A program made the position numbers and the translations under genes. The notes below the pieces were generated by a model that did no database searches, was not told the DNA's origin, and saw only the letters and a list, made by a program, of their open reading frames with translations. A stretch of 64,000 bases of DNA, from contig CAZJLP010000018.1 of NCBI GenBank assembly GCA_964546955.1, forward strand, positions 1 through 64,000, in the 5' to 3' direction. Source of the DNA: CAZJLP01 sp964546955 (lineage in GTDB: Bacteria > Verrucomicrobiota > Verrucomicrobiia > Opitutales > Opitutaceae). Positions 1 to 8,692 of this stretch are shown here, piece after piece. The number at the start of each line of letters is the position of its first letter. Position 1 is the stretch's first letter.

Positions 1-480
1 GAAGCGGACTACAAACGGGGATTTCGCGTCCTGACCTCCCAGGACAACCGCGGGCCCGACGGTCCGCAGCGGTTCAAGCTGTTGGATACAACTTCGAATA
101 CCCTCGCCTTGCAGGCCGCTCGGACGGCCGGTTTTGACGAGGCGATCGGCATCTCCGCCGGCGGTGAGGTTCTGGAGGGCGCGATCTCCAATGTCTTTAT
201 CGTGGAGCAGGGGAGTGTCCTTACTCCTTCTCTGGCATTGGGCATCTTGCCCGGTGTGGCTCGGGCCAACGTTTTGGATTTGCACGCATTCGCCGCTCGT
301 GAAGAGCCGGGGTTGTCGAAGGAACGCCTGCTGGCCGCCGACGAAGTCTTCCTGACCAACGCCTTGATGGGCGTCATGCCCGTCTCGCGCGTCGACACCT
401 GTGATTTTCAGCTCAGCAACACGTCCGTTACCGCCGCACTTCGCCAAGCCTATCTCGACCTAGAAGCCACGGCCGGCTGA
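1..480 (+). CDS. Class IV PLP aminotransferase (PabC/IlvE-like), 3' part only
   Basis: The reading frame is open from base 1 and ends at the TGA at 478-480, so the N-terminal half lies outside the window; 159 residues are visible. They match the large domain of fold-type IV PLP enzymes: a lysine in FKLLDTTSN (residue 26 of the visible part) sits where the Schiff-base lysine is expected, followed by EGAISNVF and GILPGVAR, which fit the PLP-phosphate region. NALMGVMPV near the end resembles 4-amino-4-deoxychorismate lyase (PabC, folate pathway) more than branched-chain aminotransferase, but the two are hard to separate from this half. The gene converges on the WD40 gene, with a hairpin between them. 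Confidence 0.85.
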   Translation, partial: EADYKRGFRVLTSQDNRGPDGPQRFKLLDTTSNTLALQAARTAGFDEAIGISAGGEVLEGAISNVFIVEQGSVLTPSLALGILPGVARANVLDLHAFAAREEPGLSKERLLAADEVFLTNALMGVMPVSRVDTCDFQLSNTSVTAALRQAYLDLEATAG

Positions 481-497
481 TGGCGGGAAAAGGAAGG

Positions 498-547
498 CTA
501 ACCACTCATTGGATTTCACCCCGTTGGTGAAATCGATTAGTGGTTCC
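498..547. repeat. Intergenic inverted repeat, CACT/ATT word type
   Basis: The left arm at 498-520 and right arm at 526-547 are near-complementary around a 5-base loop: the left begins CTAACCACTCATTGG and the right ends GATTAGTGGTTCC. It lies between two convergent genes, so it could end transcripts from both sides. Its outer ends (AACCACT / AGTGGTT) equal those of the longer element at 34991-35089. Confidence 0.7.
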
Positions 548-562
548 CAATCGTTCGAGCGT

Positions 563-1615
563 CTACGCGTCGCACTTTAGCACGTAGACGACACCTTTGT
601 CGCTGCCGATGGCGAGGTAGGCGTCGTCGAGTGACCAGGCGAGCTTCGTCGGCGGATTCGGCATACGCACGGTCGCCCTGAGAGGCTGGCGCCGTTCGGG
701 GCTCCAGATCATCACGGATCCGTCTTGTGCCGCGGTGGCCAGCAGACCGTGACGGTGTTGAAACGCGACTGCGCAGACTCTCGTGTCGTGGGGCAGCATG
801 GCAGGTTCGCGCCCTTCGGGGCCTTCGCCGCTGCAATCCCACACGCAAGCGTCTTTTCCGCCTCCTGTCGCCAGCCAGCGGCTCGTGTGATCGAAGGCCA
901 GTTCTTTCACTTTTCCCTCGTAGCCGCTCATGTGAAGCTCGGCCGACGTCTCGGGAATCCAGAGGTGCACGCTCGGGTCCTGATTTCCGGAGACCAGCCA
1001 CTTGCTGTCCGGCGACCAGACCAGGGCGTGAATTCCGTTTCCGTACGGAAAGTCCTTTTGTGCGACGAAGTCGTCTCCATCCCACAAACAAACTCCGCCA
1101 AAATACGCCGCGGCCACGCATCCGCCCGCAGGTTGCCATGCGACTGCCGACAGCGTTTTCGGGGCGGACTTGAAGCGATGAGCCATCGTTCCATCTGCCC
1201 GTAAGAACACCAGATCGCGACCGGCTGCGGCCGCAAGATAACCCAGGCTTTCTGTTGTGGCCTCTGAATTCTGGCTGCCGCCTTCTGTTTTGACTGCCGG
1301 CCTCCAAGCCAGGTGCTCAACCCATCCGTTGCCAAGTTCGGCCGAAGCCGTATGTTGTCCGGCGGCGGTGTCCCAAAATTTCACCTTTCCGTCCTGTCCA
1401 CCGGAGGCAAGTACCCCGGCGGTTGGAGACCAGGCAATGCAGTTCGTGCCATCATCGTGACCCGGCAGTATGTGCGACTTACCTCCATCTTTGGCCGCGA
1501 ACAATGTCACCGGCCCGGCAGCAGAGGCGGCGGCCAGAGTCGTGCTGTCTGGAGACCAGGCCAGATCGATCACGTAGTCGTCCAGTACCACCGCCCAATG
1601 TTTCGTGAGTTGCAT
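563..1615 (-). CDS. WD40 repeat protein
   Basis: A 350-residue protein built of repeated units of about 40 residues with WD-type blade endings (for example LAWSPDSTTLAAASAAG, VKFWDT, VHLWIP, VMIWSP) and GH/SPD turns, consistent with a seven-bladed beta-propeller. There is no signal peptide, so it is probably a cytoplasmic scaffold. It starts with ATG, 76 bases downstream of the cobW-like gene on the same strand, so the two may be cotranscribed. Propellers are binding platforms and the sequence does not show the partner; the link to the metal GTPase is inference from position only. Confidence 0.85.
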   Translation of the reverse strand: MQLTKHWAVVLDDYVIDLAWSPDSTTLAAASAAGPVTLFAAKDGGKSHILPGHDDGTNCIAWSPTAGVLASGGQDGKVKFWDTAAGQHTASAELGNGWVEHLAWRPAVKTEGGSQNSEATTESLGYLAAAAGRDLVFLRADGTMAHRFKSAPKTLSAVAWQPAGGCVAAAYFGGVCLWDGDDFVAQKDFPYGNGIHALVWSPDSKWLVSGNQDPSVHLWIPETSAELHMSGYEGKVKELAFDHTSRWLATGGGKDACVWDCSGEGPEGREPAMLPHDTRVCAVAFQHRHGLLATAAQDGSVMIWSPERRQPLRATVRMPNPPTKLAWSLDDAYLAIGSDKGVVYVLKCDA

Positions 1616-1651
1616 GCGCGAGTTAGGCTCGCGAGAAACGGCCAGCGTTGC

Positions 1652-1691
1652 GATCGAGATGCTCGCTACTCGCCACCCGCTACTCGCTACT
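1652..1691. repeat. Short tandem words, CTCGCTACT type
   Basis: Three imperfect copies of a CTCGC(T/C)A(C)CT-type word follow each other between the WD40 gene and the end of the cobW-like gene. I see no clear facing arm. It resembles the other word repeats of this window in style but not in sequence. Confidence 0.45.
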
Positions 1692-3104
1692 TCAGACCAG
1701 ACACCCCTTGAATCCCTCCGTCAAAGCGGCTCGATCCAGGTTCTTGCCGATGAAGACGAGGGTGTTGGTTCGAGGATCGTTGCTCCAGGGGCGGTCGAAT
1801 TTTGCATCGAAGAGCATGTGGACGCCCTGAAACACGAGGCGGTTATGGGAGCCTTTGACGCTGAGCACGCCTTTCATGCGATAGATGTCGTTTCCCTTGT
1901 TTTTCAAGAGCTCGCCGATCCAGTTGTTCAGTCGTTTGGCATCGAGCTCTCCCGGAAGGCTCAGCCCGACCGAACTGACGGTGTCCTCGTGCGCGTGCTG
2001 ATGTTGAAAGTCCTGCTGCCACACGGGCTTGACCACCTCGCCGGCGACATGGAGATGCAAGGGGTGCTCTCCGCAGCCTTCGAAGACGAGGTAGTGCCCC
2101 GCTTCCTTCGTTTCGACGCGGTAATGTCCGTGCCCCTCCTTGAGGAGCAGCCGGTGAAGTGTGCCTCCCGGGGACACCAGCTCGCCGTCTTTCACGCGGT
2201 TTTCCCAGTCCGAAAACGTGACGACGGCAGCCTCGCGCGCCGCGACGAGGTCGGCTTCTGCCAGGGATTTGACCGGCATCACGACGACGTCGAGTTCGTC
2301 CGGATTGCCGTGGTGATGATGGGCATGGTCGTGTTCGCCGTGCGCATGATCGTGATCATGATCATGCCCATGGTCGTGGTCCCCGTGTCCGATCACGAGT
2401 TCATGGGTGCCCGCCGGAAGCGGATAAGCTCCCGCCCATTCGAAGGGATACTCGGGCTCGAGAAAGGCCGGATTGAGTTCCGTTGCCCGACTCAGGTTGA
2501 AGCCTCCGACATCGAGCACGTGTTTCAGATCGATCGCCGCGTTTTGCGTGCGATGGATTTTCGCGGCGGAATTCATCTTTCGAATCCGCGTCTCCAATCG
2601 ATCGAGATCCGCCGGAGAAACGAGGTCCGTCTTGTTGAGAATCAAGACATCGGCAAAAGCGATCTGCTTCTGTGCTTCCGGCGAATCGCCGATGTGTTGG
2701 AGGATGTGTTTGGTGTCGACGACCGTCACGATCCCGTCCAGTCGAAATTTCGTGCGCATTTCGTCGTCGGTGAAGAACGTCTGCGCGACCGGACCGGGAT
2801 CGGCTAGCCCCGTCGTTTCGATGAGAATTCCGTCGAGCTTGTCCTTTCGCTTCATCAGCCGGCCGAGAATGCGGATCAGGTCTCCGCGCACGCTGCAGCA
2901 AATGCAGCCGTTGTTCATTTCGAAAAGTTCCTCTTCGCTTTGGATGACGAGCTGGTTGTCGACTCCCACCTCACCAAACTCGTTCTCGATTACGGCCAGC
3001 TTTTTTCCATGCTGCTCGGTGAGTATGCGATTCAGGAGCGTGGTCTTCCCGGCGCCGAGAAAGCCGGTGAGGACCGTGACAGGAATGGACGCATCGGAGG
3101 ACAT
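1692..3104 (-). CDS. COG0523/CobW-family metal-handling GTPase
   Basis: A 470-residue SIMIBI-class G3E GTPase. The N-terminal GTPase domain has the P-loop TGFLGAGKTT (residues 13-22), the family's metal-binding CxCC in GCICC (66-70), and the base-recognition NKTD (157-160). A histidine/aspartate-rich loop at residues 240-266 has alternating HDHGHDHD-type runs typical of zinc or nickel buffering. The C-terminal CobW_C domain covers about 280-460. Family members act as metal chaperones or insertases, often in zinc limitation; the exact metal and client are not readable here. FolE2, an enzyme often used when zinc is scarce, is encoded 3.4 kb away. The ATG at 3104 fits the family N-terminus. Confidence 0.9.
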   Translation of the reverse strand: MSSDASIPVTVLTGFLGAGKTTLLNRILTEQHGKKLAVIENEFGEVGVDNQLVIQSEEELFEMNNGCICCSVRGDLIRILGRLMKRKDKLDGILIETTGLADPGPVAQTFFTDDEMRTKFRLDGIVTVVDTKHILQHIGDSPEAQKQIAFADVLILNKTDLVSPADLDRLETRIRKMNSAAKIHRTQNAAIDLKHVLDVGGFNLSRATELNPAFLEPEYPFEWAGAYPLPAGTHELVIGHGDHDHGHDHDHDHAHGEHDHAHHHHGNPDELDVVVMPVKSLAEADLVAAREAAVVTFSDWENRVKDGELVSPGGTLHRLLLKEGHGHYRVETKEAGHYLVFEGCGEHPLHLHVAGEVVKPVWQQDFQHQHAHEDTVSSVGLSLPGELDAKRLNNWIGELLKNKGNDIYRMKGVLSVKGSHNRLVFQGVHMLFDAKFDRPWSNDPRTNTLVFIGKNLDRAALTEGFKGCLV

Positions 3105-3159
3105 GGTCAGCGAACGAACGTCAACCCAGCCCCTACGTCAAGGGTGCCCGATCTGCTTT

Positions 3160-3301
3160 TTAACCGCGAATGGACGTAAATATTTCGAACTTTCCGCTTC
3201 CAGGCCCTGTTTCTCCACGCGACCGCCCTGCAGCCGGTTCATCCCAGATAACCCGGCTGACGATCTCTTGTTCGCGTCTATTCGCGTCCATTCGTGGTTA
3301 A
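3160..3301. repeat. Inverted word-repeat element, family A copy 1
   Basis: The left arm at 3160-3190 starts TTAACCGCGAATGGACG; the right arm at 3270-3301 is its imperfect complement and ends TCCATTCGTGGTTAA. Each arm is a run of about 10-base GCGAATGGAC-like words. About 80 bases of unrelated sequence separate them. It fills the space between the cobW-like gene and pyk. Copies 2 and 3 are at 5734-5850 and 7570-7776. Confidence 0.8.
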
Positions 3302-3314
3302 CCAGGCTCGGAAG

Positions 3315-4751
3315 TTAACGAACGGTACGCAATTGGACACTGTCGATCAGCCGGTCGTGCGAGAGAATGTCGGTCACGACGATCAGCTTGTCGCCCGACT
3401 TCACCATGCCCGAGTGGGTCAAATGCGAGATCGCGTGTTTGATCGTCTCGTCGGGGTTGGAATCGAATTGGAGAATGAACCCCTGTACCGATCGCAACAG
3501 TTGGACCTGCCGCAACGTTTCCACCGACGGCGTGAAAGCCAGCACGGGGGCTCTCGGTGGCCGCAGCGCGGCCAATCCCCGGGCCATGTATCCCTGCCGC
3601 GTGAACGTGATGATACGGGCCCCCGGCACCTCATTCGCCATGACCACGGCGGCGCGGAGAATTTTCATCTTTTCCTGGGTAAAGGCCGCCGGTTCATTGT
3701 ACTCCTGGGCGAGTTCGGCTTCGATCCGCCGCGAAATTTTGTCGAGGATTTGGACGCATTCGACCGGATAGCGGCCGACGGTCGTCTCGCCCGACAACAT
3801 CACGCAGTCCGCCTGCTCGAAGACTGCATTGGCGACGTCGGTGATTTCCGCCCGTGTCGGCATGGGGGAGGTGATCATTGATTCGAGCATGTGGGTCGCG
3901 ATGATCACGGGTTTGCCGTGCGACAGACAGGCTTGCACTGCCCTGCGCTGAATGATCGGCAAGTCCTCAAACGGACATTCGATGCCCAAGTCGCCGCGCG
4001 CGACCATCAAGGCGTCGCATGTCCGCACGATTTCCTCGAGGTTCGTGATGGCGGATTGGTCCTCGATCTTGGCGATGATCCGCGCCTTCGAATTGTTCGC
4101 TCGCAGGAATTCGCGCAGGAGCTCTATGTCGGCCGCCTCGCGCACGAAGGACAACGCGACATAGTCGATGCCTTCCTCAATGCCGACGAGGGTGTCAGCG
4201 CGGTCTTTTTCGGTGAACGAGGGCAGATTCACCTTCACTCCGGGAAGATTGATGTGCCGCCGAGAAGTCAGCTGGCCGGGAATGAGAACGCGACAACGGA
4301 TGTGCGCGGCTTCTTTCGTGAGGACTTCCAGCCGGATCAGGCCGTTGTCGACCAAGACGGTGTCGCCCACCTTGATGTCGTTCACCAAGTCCTGGTAGTT
4401 CACGTCGACAGAGCGGATCTCTTCCGATGTCTCGCGTGGCGCGCCGGGTTTTACCGTGAAGTCGAAAATCTCCCCGGGCTTGAGTTCGATCGGAGCCGCC
4501 AAGTCGCCCGTGCGGATCTCCGGGCCCTTGATGTCCATCATGATGGCAATTTCGCGTCCGACCTTCTGCGAAACTGACCGGATGCGCCGGATGATTCCCC
4601 GGGTCCATTCGTGCTTTGCGTGCGCCATGTTGATGCGCGCCACATCCGCGCCCGCTCGGATGATCTCCTCGAGTTTTTGTTCGCTCTCAGTCGAGGGACC
4701 CAGAGTGAAGATGATCTTTGTGCGGCGGAAGGATGCTTCGGTCGGAATCAT
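3315..4751 (-). CDS. pyk: Pyruvate kinase
   Basis: A 478-residue enzyme that transfers phosphate from phosphoenolpyruvate to ADP in the last step of glycolysis. Visible features: N-terminal RRTKIIFTLGPST, the KGPEIRTG strand, the catalytic-lysine region ending IIAKIEDQSA, the metal-site signature ALMVARGDLGIE, and the THMLESMI segment. The C-terminal regulatory domain is complete. I chose the ATG at 4751 because the frame upstream adds 17 residues unlike the family. No strong Shine-Dalgarno sequence is visible. It is followed on the same strand by the family A repeat and the cobW-like gene. Confidence 0.95.
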   Translation of the reverse strand: MIPTEASFRRTKIIFTLGPSTESEQKLEEIIRAGADVARINMAHAKHEWTRGIIRRIRSVSQKVGREIAIMMDIKGPEIRTGDLAAPIELKPGEIFDFTVKPGAPRETSEEIRSVDVNYQDLVNDIKVGDTVLVDNGLIRLEVLTKEAAHIRCRVLIPGQLTSRRHINLPGVKVNLPSFTEKDRADTLVGIEEGIDYVALSFVREAADIELLREFLRANNSKARIIAKIEDQSAITNLEEIVRTCDALMVARGDLGIECPFEDLPIIQRRAVQACLSHGKPVIIATHMLESMITSPMPTRAEITDVANAVFEQADCVMLSGETTVGRYPVECVQILDKISRRIEAELAQEYNEPAAFTQEKMKILRAAVVMANEVPGARIITFTRQGYMARGLAALRPPRAPVLAFTPSVETLRQVQLLRSVQGFILQFDSNPDETIKHAISHLTHSGMVKSGDKLIVVTDILSHDRLIDSVQLRTVR

Positions 4752-4844
4752 GGAGAGGGCTGTACTACAACACCAACCATGCCAAACCCGGCGGGCGCAC
4801 ATCGCAAGGTGCTTCCGCGAAAGAATGTGACAACTTATGCTCGC

Positions 4845-5639
4845 TTACGCGAAGTCGTAAAAGGTCGTGCTGCCTCCGGGGGCCACGATGGAGAACGGGC
4901 ACCTGAGCGTCGTTGACGTAGAAAATGTCCGTTGCACCGCGTCCAAACTGTTACAATCGCGGCTCAAATGCGTCAGGTAGATGTGCTGCCAGCGCGGGTC
5001 GACGATGGACTCCAGCAATTCGCGCGTGCTCTGGTTGGAAAGATGGCCGTGGCGTCCGCCGATCCGTTGTTTGACCGACCATGGCCGCTTGGTGTCGGCT
5101 TTGAGCATATCCGAACAATGATTGGCCTCGATCACGACTACGTCGACATCGCGCAGGTGTTCACGAATGTGTTGGGGCGCATGGCCGAGGTCGGTCAGCC
5201 AGGCCAGGGAACGACGGGGCGAAAACAAGTCGTCCTCGCCGGTTGAAAAGTGAAAGCCTACCGGCTCCTGCGCATCGTGCGGAACGGAGAAGCTGCGGAT
5301 TTCCAGATCGCGAAAGCGAAAACGCGCGCCAGTCTCGAAAAGCTGCCAGGCCGGTTTGAAATCAAGACTGTCCTGCAGGGCGCGCGCGGTCGCCGCGTTG
5401 GCAAACACCTTGATATGGGGATACCGCGCGAGCCCGCTCACCGCTGCCGCATGGTCGCCATGTTCGTGCGTTAGAAAAATGGCATCGATCGACTCGAGCG
5501 ATTCCCCCGCGGCACCGAGAAGCTGGCCGATCTTGCGGGCGGAAAATCCGGCGTCCACCAGCACGCGAGATGTTTCAGTCTTGAGAAGAGCGCAGTTTCC
5601 CGCGCTGCCGCTTCCCAAAATACAAAACCGCATGCTCAT
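4845..5639 (-). CDS. MBL-fold metallohydrolase (YycJ/WalJ-like)
   Basis: A 264-residue metallo-beta-lactamase-fold protein. It opens with FCILGSGSAGNCALL, as in the YycJ/WalJ branch, has the dinuclear metal motif THEHGDHAAAV, and later histidines in IEANHCSDML and HLSNQSTREL typical of this group. Family members are cytoplasmic hydrolases, some with DNase activity linked to DNA repair or cell-wall control; the substrate here is unknown. ATG at 5639 (or the in-frame ATG at 5633) gives the normal N-terminus; the longer frame would add a non-conserved leader. Confidence 0.85.
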   Translation of the reverse strand: MSMRFCILGSGSAGNCALLKTETSRVLVDAGFSARKIGQLLGAAGESLESIDAIFLTHEHGDHAAAVSGLARYPHIKVFANAATARALQDSLDFKPAWQLFETGARFRFRDLEIRSFSVPHDAQEPVGFHFSTGEDDLFSPRRSLAWLTDLGHAPQHIREHLRDVDVVVIEANHCSDMLKADTKRPWSVKQRIGGRHGHLSNQSTRELLESIVDPRWQHIYLTHLSRDCNSLDAVQRTFSTSTTLRCPFSIVAPGGSTTFYDFA

Positions 5640-5967
5640 CGCATTGGTGAAAGACCTGCGCCGAATGCTTTGCAAGCCCGGTCCGGTCGATGGCTGCGTT
5701 TTCACGCGAATTATTTCGGACGTTTCAAGCAAGGGTTAACCGCGAAGGGGACGCAAATGGACGCGAAGTCGAAAAAACAGCGGAGCTCCATGCTTTGCTC
5801 GTGTGGGTTTCCTGTTTCTATTCGTATTCATTCGTGTCCATTCGCGGTTGGGTTCTTCCGTAACCATAAAATATTCAGGAGTTAGTGGGGCGCATCGGAT
5901 GCTTGGCGGTTATGATACCCGCCGCGGCGTTGACGTTGCCGGGCCTGTGGGTTCTGTTGTTTCCCTT
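5640..5967. other. Divergent intergenic region containing repeat copy 2
   Basis: This 328-base gap separates the divergent MBL and PTPS genes. Its middle is the family A inverted repeat (5734-5850). The remaining sequence must hold promoters for both genes, but I find no convincing -35/-10 pair. Confidence 0.5.
5734..5850. repeat. Inverted word-repeat element, family A copy 2
   Basis: The left arm at 5734-5771 carries ACCGCGAAGGGGACGC and AAATGGACGCGAA; the right arm at 5815-5850 carries ATTCGTATTCATTCG and ends TCCATTCGCGGTT. The arms are imperfect complements around 43 bases. The word is the same as in copies 1 and 3 with different point changes, as if each arm diverged separately. Confidence 0.8.
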
Positions 5968-6447
5968 ATGTCCTCGAAGGCCAAGCCCACTGCCGCCTTG
6001 AATCGGTCCCCCCGCCGATCGTTGAAGGGTATTACGCATGTGACGCGGCGCGCTCATTTCAATGCGGCTCACCGGTTGCACAATCCGGACTTCGACGAAG
6101 CGTGGAACGAAGAACAATTCGGTCTCTGCAACAATCCGCGCTGGCACGGCCACAACTATGTGCTGGAGGTAACTGTCAAAGGTCAGCCCGATGCCCGCAC
6201 GGGTTTCGTCATCGAACTGGGGCATCTGAAGCGGATTATGGAGGAGGCGATCGTCCGTAAGTGCGATCATCGAAATTTAAACGAAGAAGTCGATTTTCTG
6301 GAAGGCATACTCCCGACAACCGAAAACCTCGTCATCGCATTTTGGAATCAAATTGAACCGCGCCTCACCGCCGGAAAGTTGCACTGCGTGCGCCTTTACG
6401 AAACAGAACGGAATTACGCCGAATACTTTGGACCCTCAGCCAGCTAA
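5968..6447 (+). CDS. 6-pyruvoyltetrahydropterin synthase family protein (PTPS-II-like)
   Basis: A 159-residue PTPS/QueD-fold protein. Zinc ligands are H35 (in FNAAHRL), H60 and H62 (HGH). The catalytic cysteine C54 is followed by exactly five residues before HGH (CNNPRWHGHNY). From the family literature, C-x5-HGH is the spacing of eukaryotic-type PTPS that makes tetrahydrobiopterin, whereas QueD of queuosine synthesis has C-x3-HGH. The next genes are FolE2 (the preceding step) and an SDR, which supports a biopterin-like pathway. I chose the ATG at 5968; the open frame begins further upstream inside the repeat but adds non-conserved sequence. QueD activity cannot be excluded. Confidence 0.85.
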   Translation: MSSKAKPTAALNRSPRRSLKGITHVTRRAHFNAAHRLHNPDFDEAWNEEQFGLCNNPRWHGHNYVLEVTVKGQPDARTGFVIELGHLKRIMEEAIVRKCDHRNLNEEVDFLEGILPTTENLVIAFWNQIEPRLTAGKLHCVRLYETERNYAEYFGPSAS

Positions 6448-6522
6448 GCTCCGCGCCCATATTTGGGGCACGAGCCTACGGTTATCGTAACCAACCGCCT
6501 GGCTGTGACATCAAAAACGAAC

Positions 6523-7563
6523 ATGAAATCGCTCGATCATCCAGCAGGCGGAAAAGCCAACCCGGCGGGGCGCGACTCACGCCCGCAGATTGCCGCCAAG
6601 CCCATGTACCTTCATCAAGGTCCCGGCGGCACGCCGCCGCGAATAAAGCGGGCCTTTGAGAAGGACTTTCGTCCCTCGGCCGAATACAAGGCATCCATGC
6701 CCGACTTGATGGAAGCGGAAGACGCCGTGCAAGGCGCAGCCGTGCCCATTCAGCAGGTGGGCATCTCCCATTTCCGGCTTCCGCTGAAGTTCGCGGTTCG
6801 AAATGGCGATCCCATCCAACTTGAGGCGAGCGTGGTCGGCACGGTGTCGCTCGAGGCCAACCTAAAGGGCATCAATATGAGCCGCATTATGCGCTCTTTT
6901 TATGAGCACCGGGACGACGTCTTCACTCCGGAGTTGCTGAAGCGGATTCTCACGGGCTACCAACGGAGCGTCGGTGCCCTTGATGCGCGGCTTCGACTGA
7001 CGTTTTCCTACCCGATTGTACAACAAAGCCTGCGCAGCGGGCTCCCGGGTTTCCAGTACTACACGGTTTCGTTCGAAGGCCGGATCGACCGTTCGGGAAC
7101 CCACCGGAAGTTCATTGAATTCGATTTTGTGTACTCCTCGGCCTGCCCGTGCTCTGCCGAGTTGGCGGAACATGCGCGCGATACTCGGGGCGTTTTTGCG
7201 ATTTCTCACAACCAGCGTTCGAAGGCCCGGGTGTTGGTCGAAATCGGCGATGGCAAGAAGCTCACAATTGAGGACTTGCACGCGCATTGCCTCAAGGCAT
7301 TGAAGACCGAGACGCAGGTCATGGTAAAACGGGAAGACGAACAAGCCTTCGCCGAGCTGAATGGCACTTATATCAAGTTTGTCGAAGACGCCGCTCGTTT
7401 GGTCTATCAGGAGCTGAATGCCGACGCTCGGATCAAGGATTTTCAGGTCGCCTGTGCCCACCTCGAATCCCTCCACTCGCATGACGCCGTCTCCGTCATC
7501 TGCAAAGGAACCCCCGGCGGCTTCGCCGCCGACTTCACCGACTTCCGCTCGCTGGTTTGTTAA
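6523..7563 (+). CDS. folE2: GTP cyclohydrolase FolE2 (type IB)
   Basis: A 346-residue GCYH-IB enzyme that converts GTP to 7,8-dihydroneopterin triphosphate, the entry step for folate, biopterin and deazapurine pathways. The active-site cysteine lies in SSACPCSAELAEH, and the region around GISHFRLPLKF near residue 85 matches the family start. Unlike FolE, this type does not strictly need zinc. Start: ATG at 6523; a TTG at 6463 would add 20 residues. It follows the PTPS gene by 75 bases, so the two probably share a transcript. Its product is the substrate of PTPS. Confidence 0.93.
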   Translation: MKSLDHPAGGKANPAGRDSRPQIAAKPMYLHQGPGGTPPRIKRAFEKDFRPSAEYKASMPDLMEAEDAVQGAAVPIQQVGISHFRLPLKFAVRNGDPIQLEASVVGTVSLEANLKGINMSRIMRSFYEHRDDVFTPELLKRILTGYQRSVGALDARLRLTFSYPIVQQSLRSGLPGFQYYTVSFEGRIDRSGTHRKFIEFDFVYSSACPCSAELAEHARDTRGVFAISHNQRSKARVLVEIGDGKKLTIEDLHAHCLKALKTETQVMVKREDEQAFAELNGTYIKFVEDAARLVYQELNADARIKDFQVACAHLESLHSHDAVSVICKGTPGGFAADFTDFRSLVC

Positions 7564-7569
7564 TGTATT

Positions 7570-7776
7570 TACCGCGAATGGACGCAATTGTCGATCCATG
7601 ACCGCGTACGTTAGTCGTCCAACGTGAAGACCGTCTACGTAACGGCAAACTGTTCGACCGCGTAACTCAAAGCTACGCATCACTCAGTCCTGGGCAACCG
7701 GGAAACTTCGCCCTCCCTCCGTCGTTCGCATTTCCGCCTTTCATTCGCGTCCATTTGCGTCCATTCGCGGTTAACC
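7570..7776. repeat. Inverted word-repeat element, family A copy 3
   Basis: The left arm at 7570-7596 begins TACCGCGAATGGACGC; the right arm at 7739-7776 contains ATTCGCGTCCATTTGCG and ends CCATTCGCGGTTAACC. About 140 bases separate them. It lies between folE2 and the SDR gene; the right arm ends 6 bases before the SDR start codon, so any hairpin or binding protein here would affect SDR translation or transcription. Confidence 0.8.
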
Positions 7777-7782
7777 TTTCTC

Positions 7783-8499
7783 ATGTCTAAACCTGTCATC
7801 GTCATTACTGGAGCGTCGCAGGGGATCGGCGCGGCCATCGCTGCCGCTTTCGCGAAGGAATTGCCGGGCTGCAGGCTCGTGCTCGTCGCGCGGTCGGAAA
7901 AGAAGCTTCGCGCGGTGGCTCGCACGTGTTTGCGGTTGGGCGCCGCCTGCGCCGAAGTTTTCGTGTGTGATGTCAGTTCGGAGTCTTCGGTCGCTTCCAT
8001 GGCCGACGAAGTCCATCGCCGATTCAAGGCGGTGGATGTGCTGATCAATAATGCAGGTCTATATTTGGCCGCGCCTTTAGACAAACTCAGTGTGGCGGAC
8101 TTCGATCTCTTGATCGGAGCAAACTTGCGCAGTGTGTTCCTGGTCTCGCGCGCCTTCGTGCCGGGGATGATCCGGCGCAAGAAGGGCGATATCTTTAACA
8201 TGAGCTCCATCGCGGGCCTCGACGCCTATCCGGGCGGCATAGGTTACTGCGCGGCGAAGTTCGGCGTGACGGGAATCACCCGGGTGATGCGCGAAGAACT
8301 CAAGCGGAGCGGCATCCGAGTGACGCTCGTTTGTCCAGGTGCGACCGTTTCCCCTTCGTGGAAGAAAAGCGGGGTGGATCTCGATTTACTCATGCCGGCA
8401 GAAGACATAGCATGTTCATTTATAGCGATTTATAGACTCACGAGACGGACCGTAGTAGAAGAAGTGGTTTTGAGACCCCAGCGGGGCGATGTGGGCTAA
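7783..8499 (+). CDS. Short-chain dehydrogenase/reductase (possible sepiapterin reductase)
   Basis: A 238-residue classical SDR: the NAD(P)-binding GASQGIG at residues 10-16, NNAG in the middle, catalytic Ser in MSSIAG and the YCAAK Tyr/Lys pair. VARSE after strand 2 suggests NADP preference. The family alone does not give the substrate. Its place after a C-x5-HGH PTPS and FolE2 makes a pteridine carbonyl (6-pyruvoyltetrahydropterin, i.e. sepiapterin reductase) the most attractive guess. The C-terminus from about residue 200 (SFIAIYRLTRRTVVEE) is ordinary for SDRs. Confidence 0.85.
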   Translation: MSKPVIVITGASQGIGAAIAAAFAKELPGCRLVLVARSEKKLRAVARTCLRLGAACAEVFVCDVSSESSVASMADEVHRRFKAVDVLINNAGLYLAAPLDKLSVADFDLLIGANLRSVFLVSRAFVPGMIRRKKGDIFNMSSIAGLDAYPGGIGYCAAKFGVTGITRVMREELKRSGIRVTLVCPGATVSPSWKKSGVDLDLLMPAEDIACSFIAIYRLTRRTVVEEVVLRPQRGDVG

Positions 8500-8692
8500 A
8501 CACACCTCGGAACCGGGCAATTTCTTGCACCCTGCAATCCGTCTTTGGACCAACCTTGCCGATTGCATGGAAAAAGGTTCCGGTTATCTGCCTGCCTTTA
8601 GGCTATCCTGTTTGCAGTCAGAATGTTAAGAAATCGTCAAAACCACTTGGCACGACCGGCGCTAAAAGGGGAGTAACCACTTTCTCTTCCTT

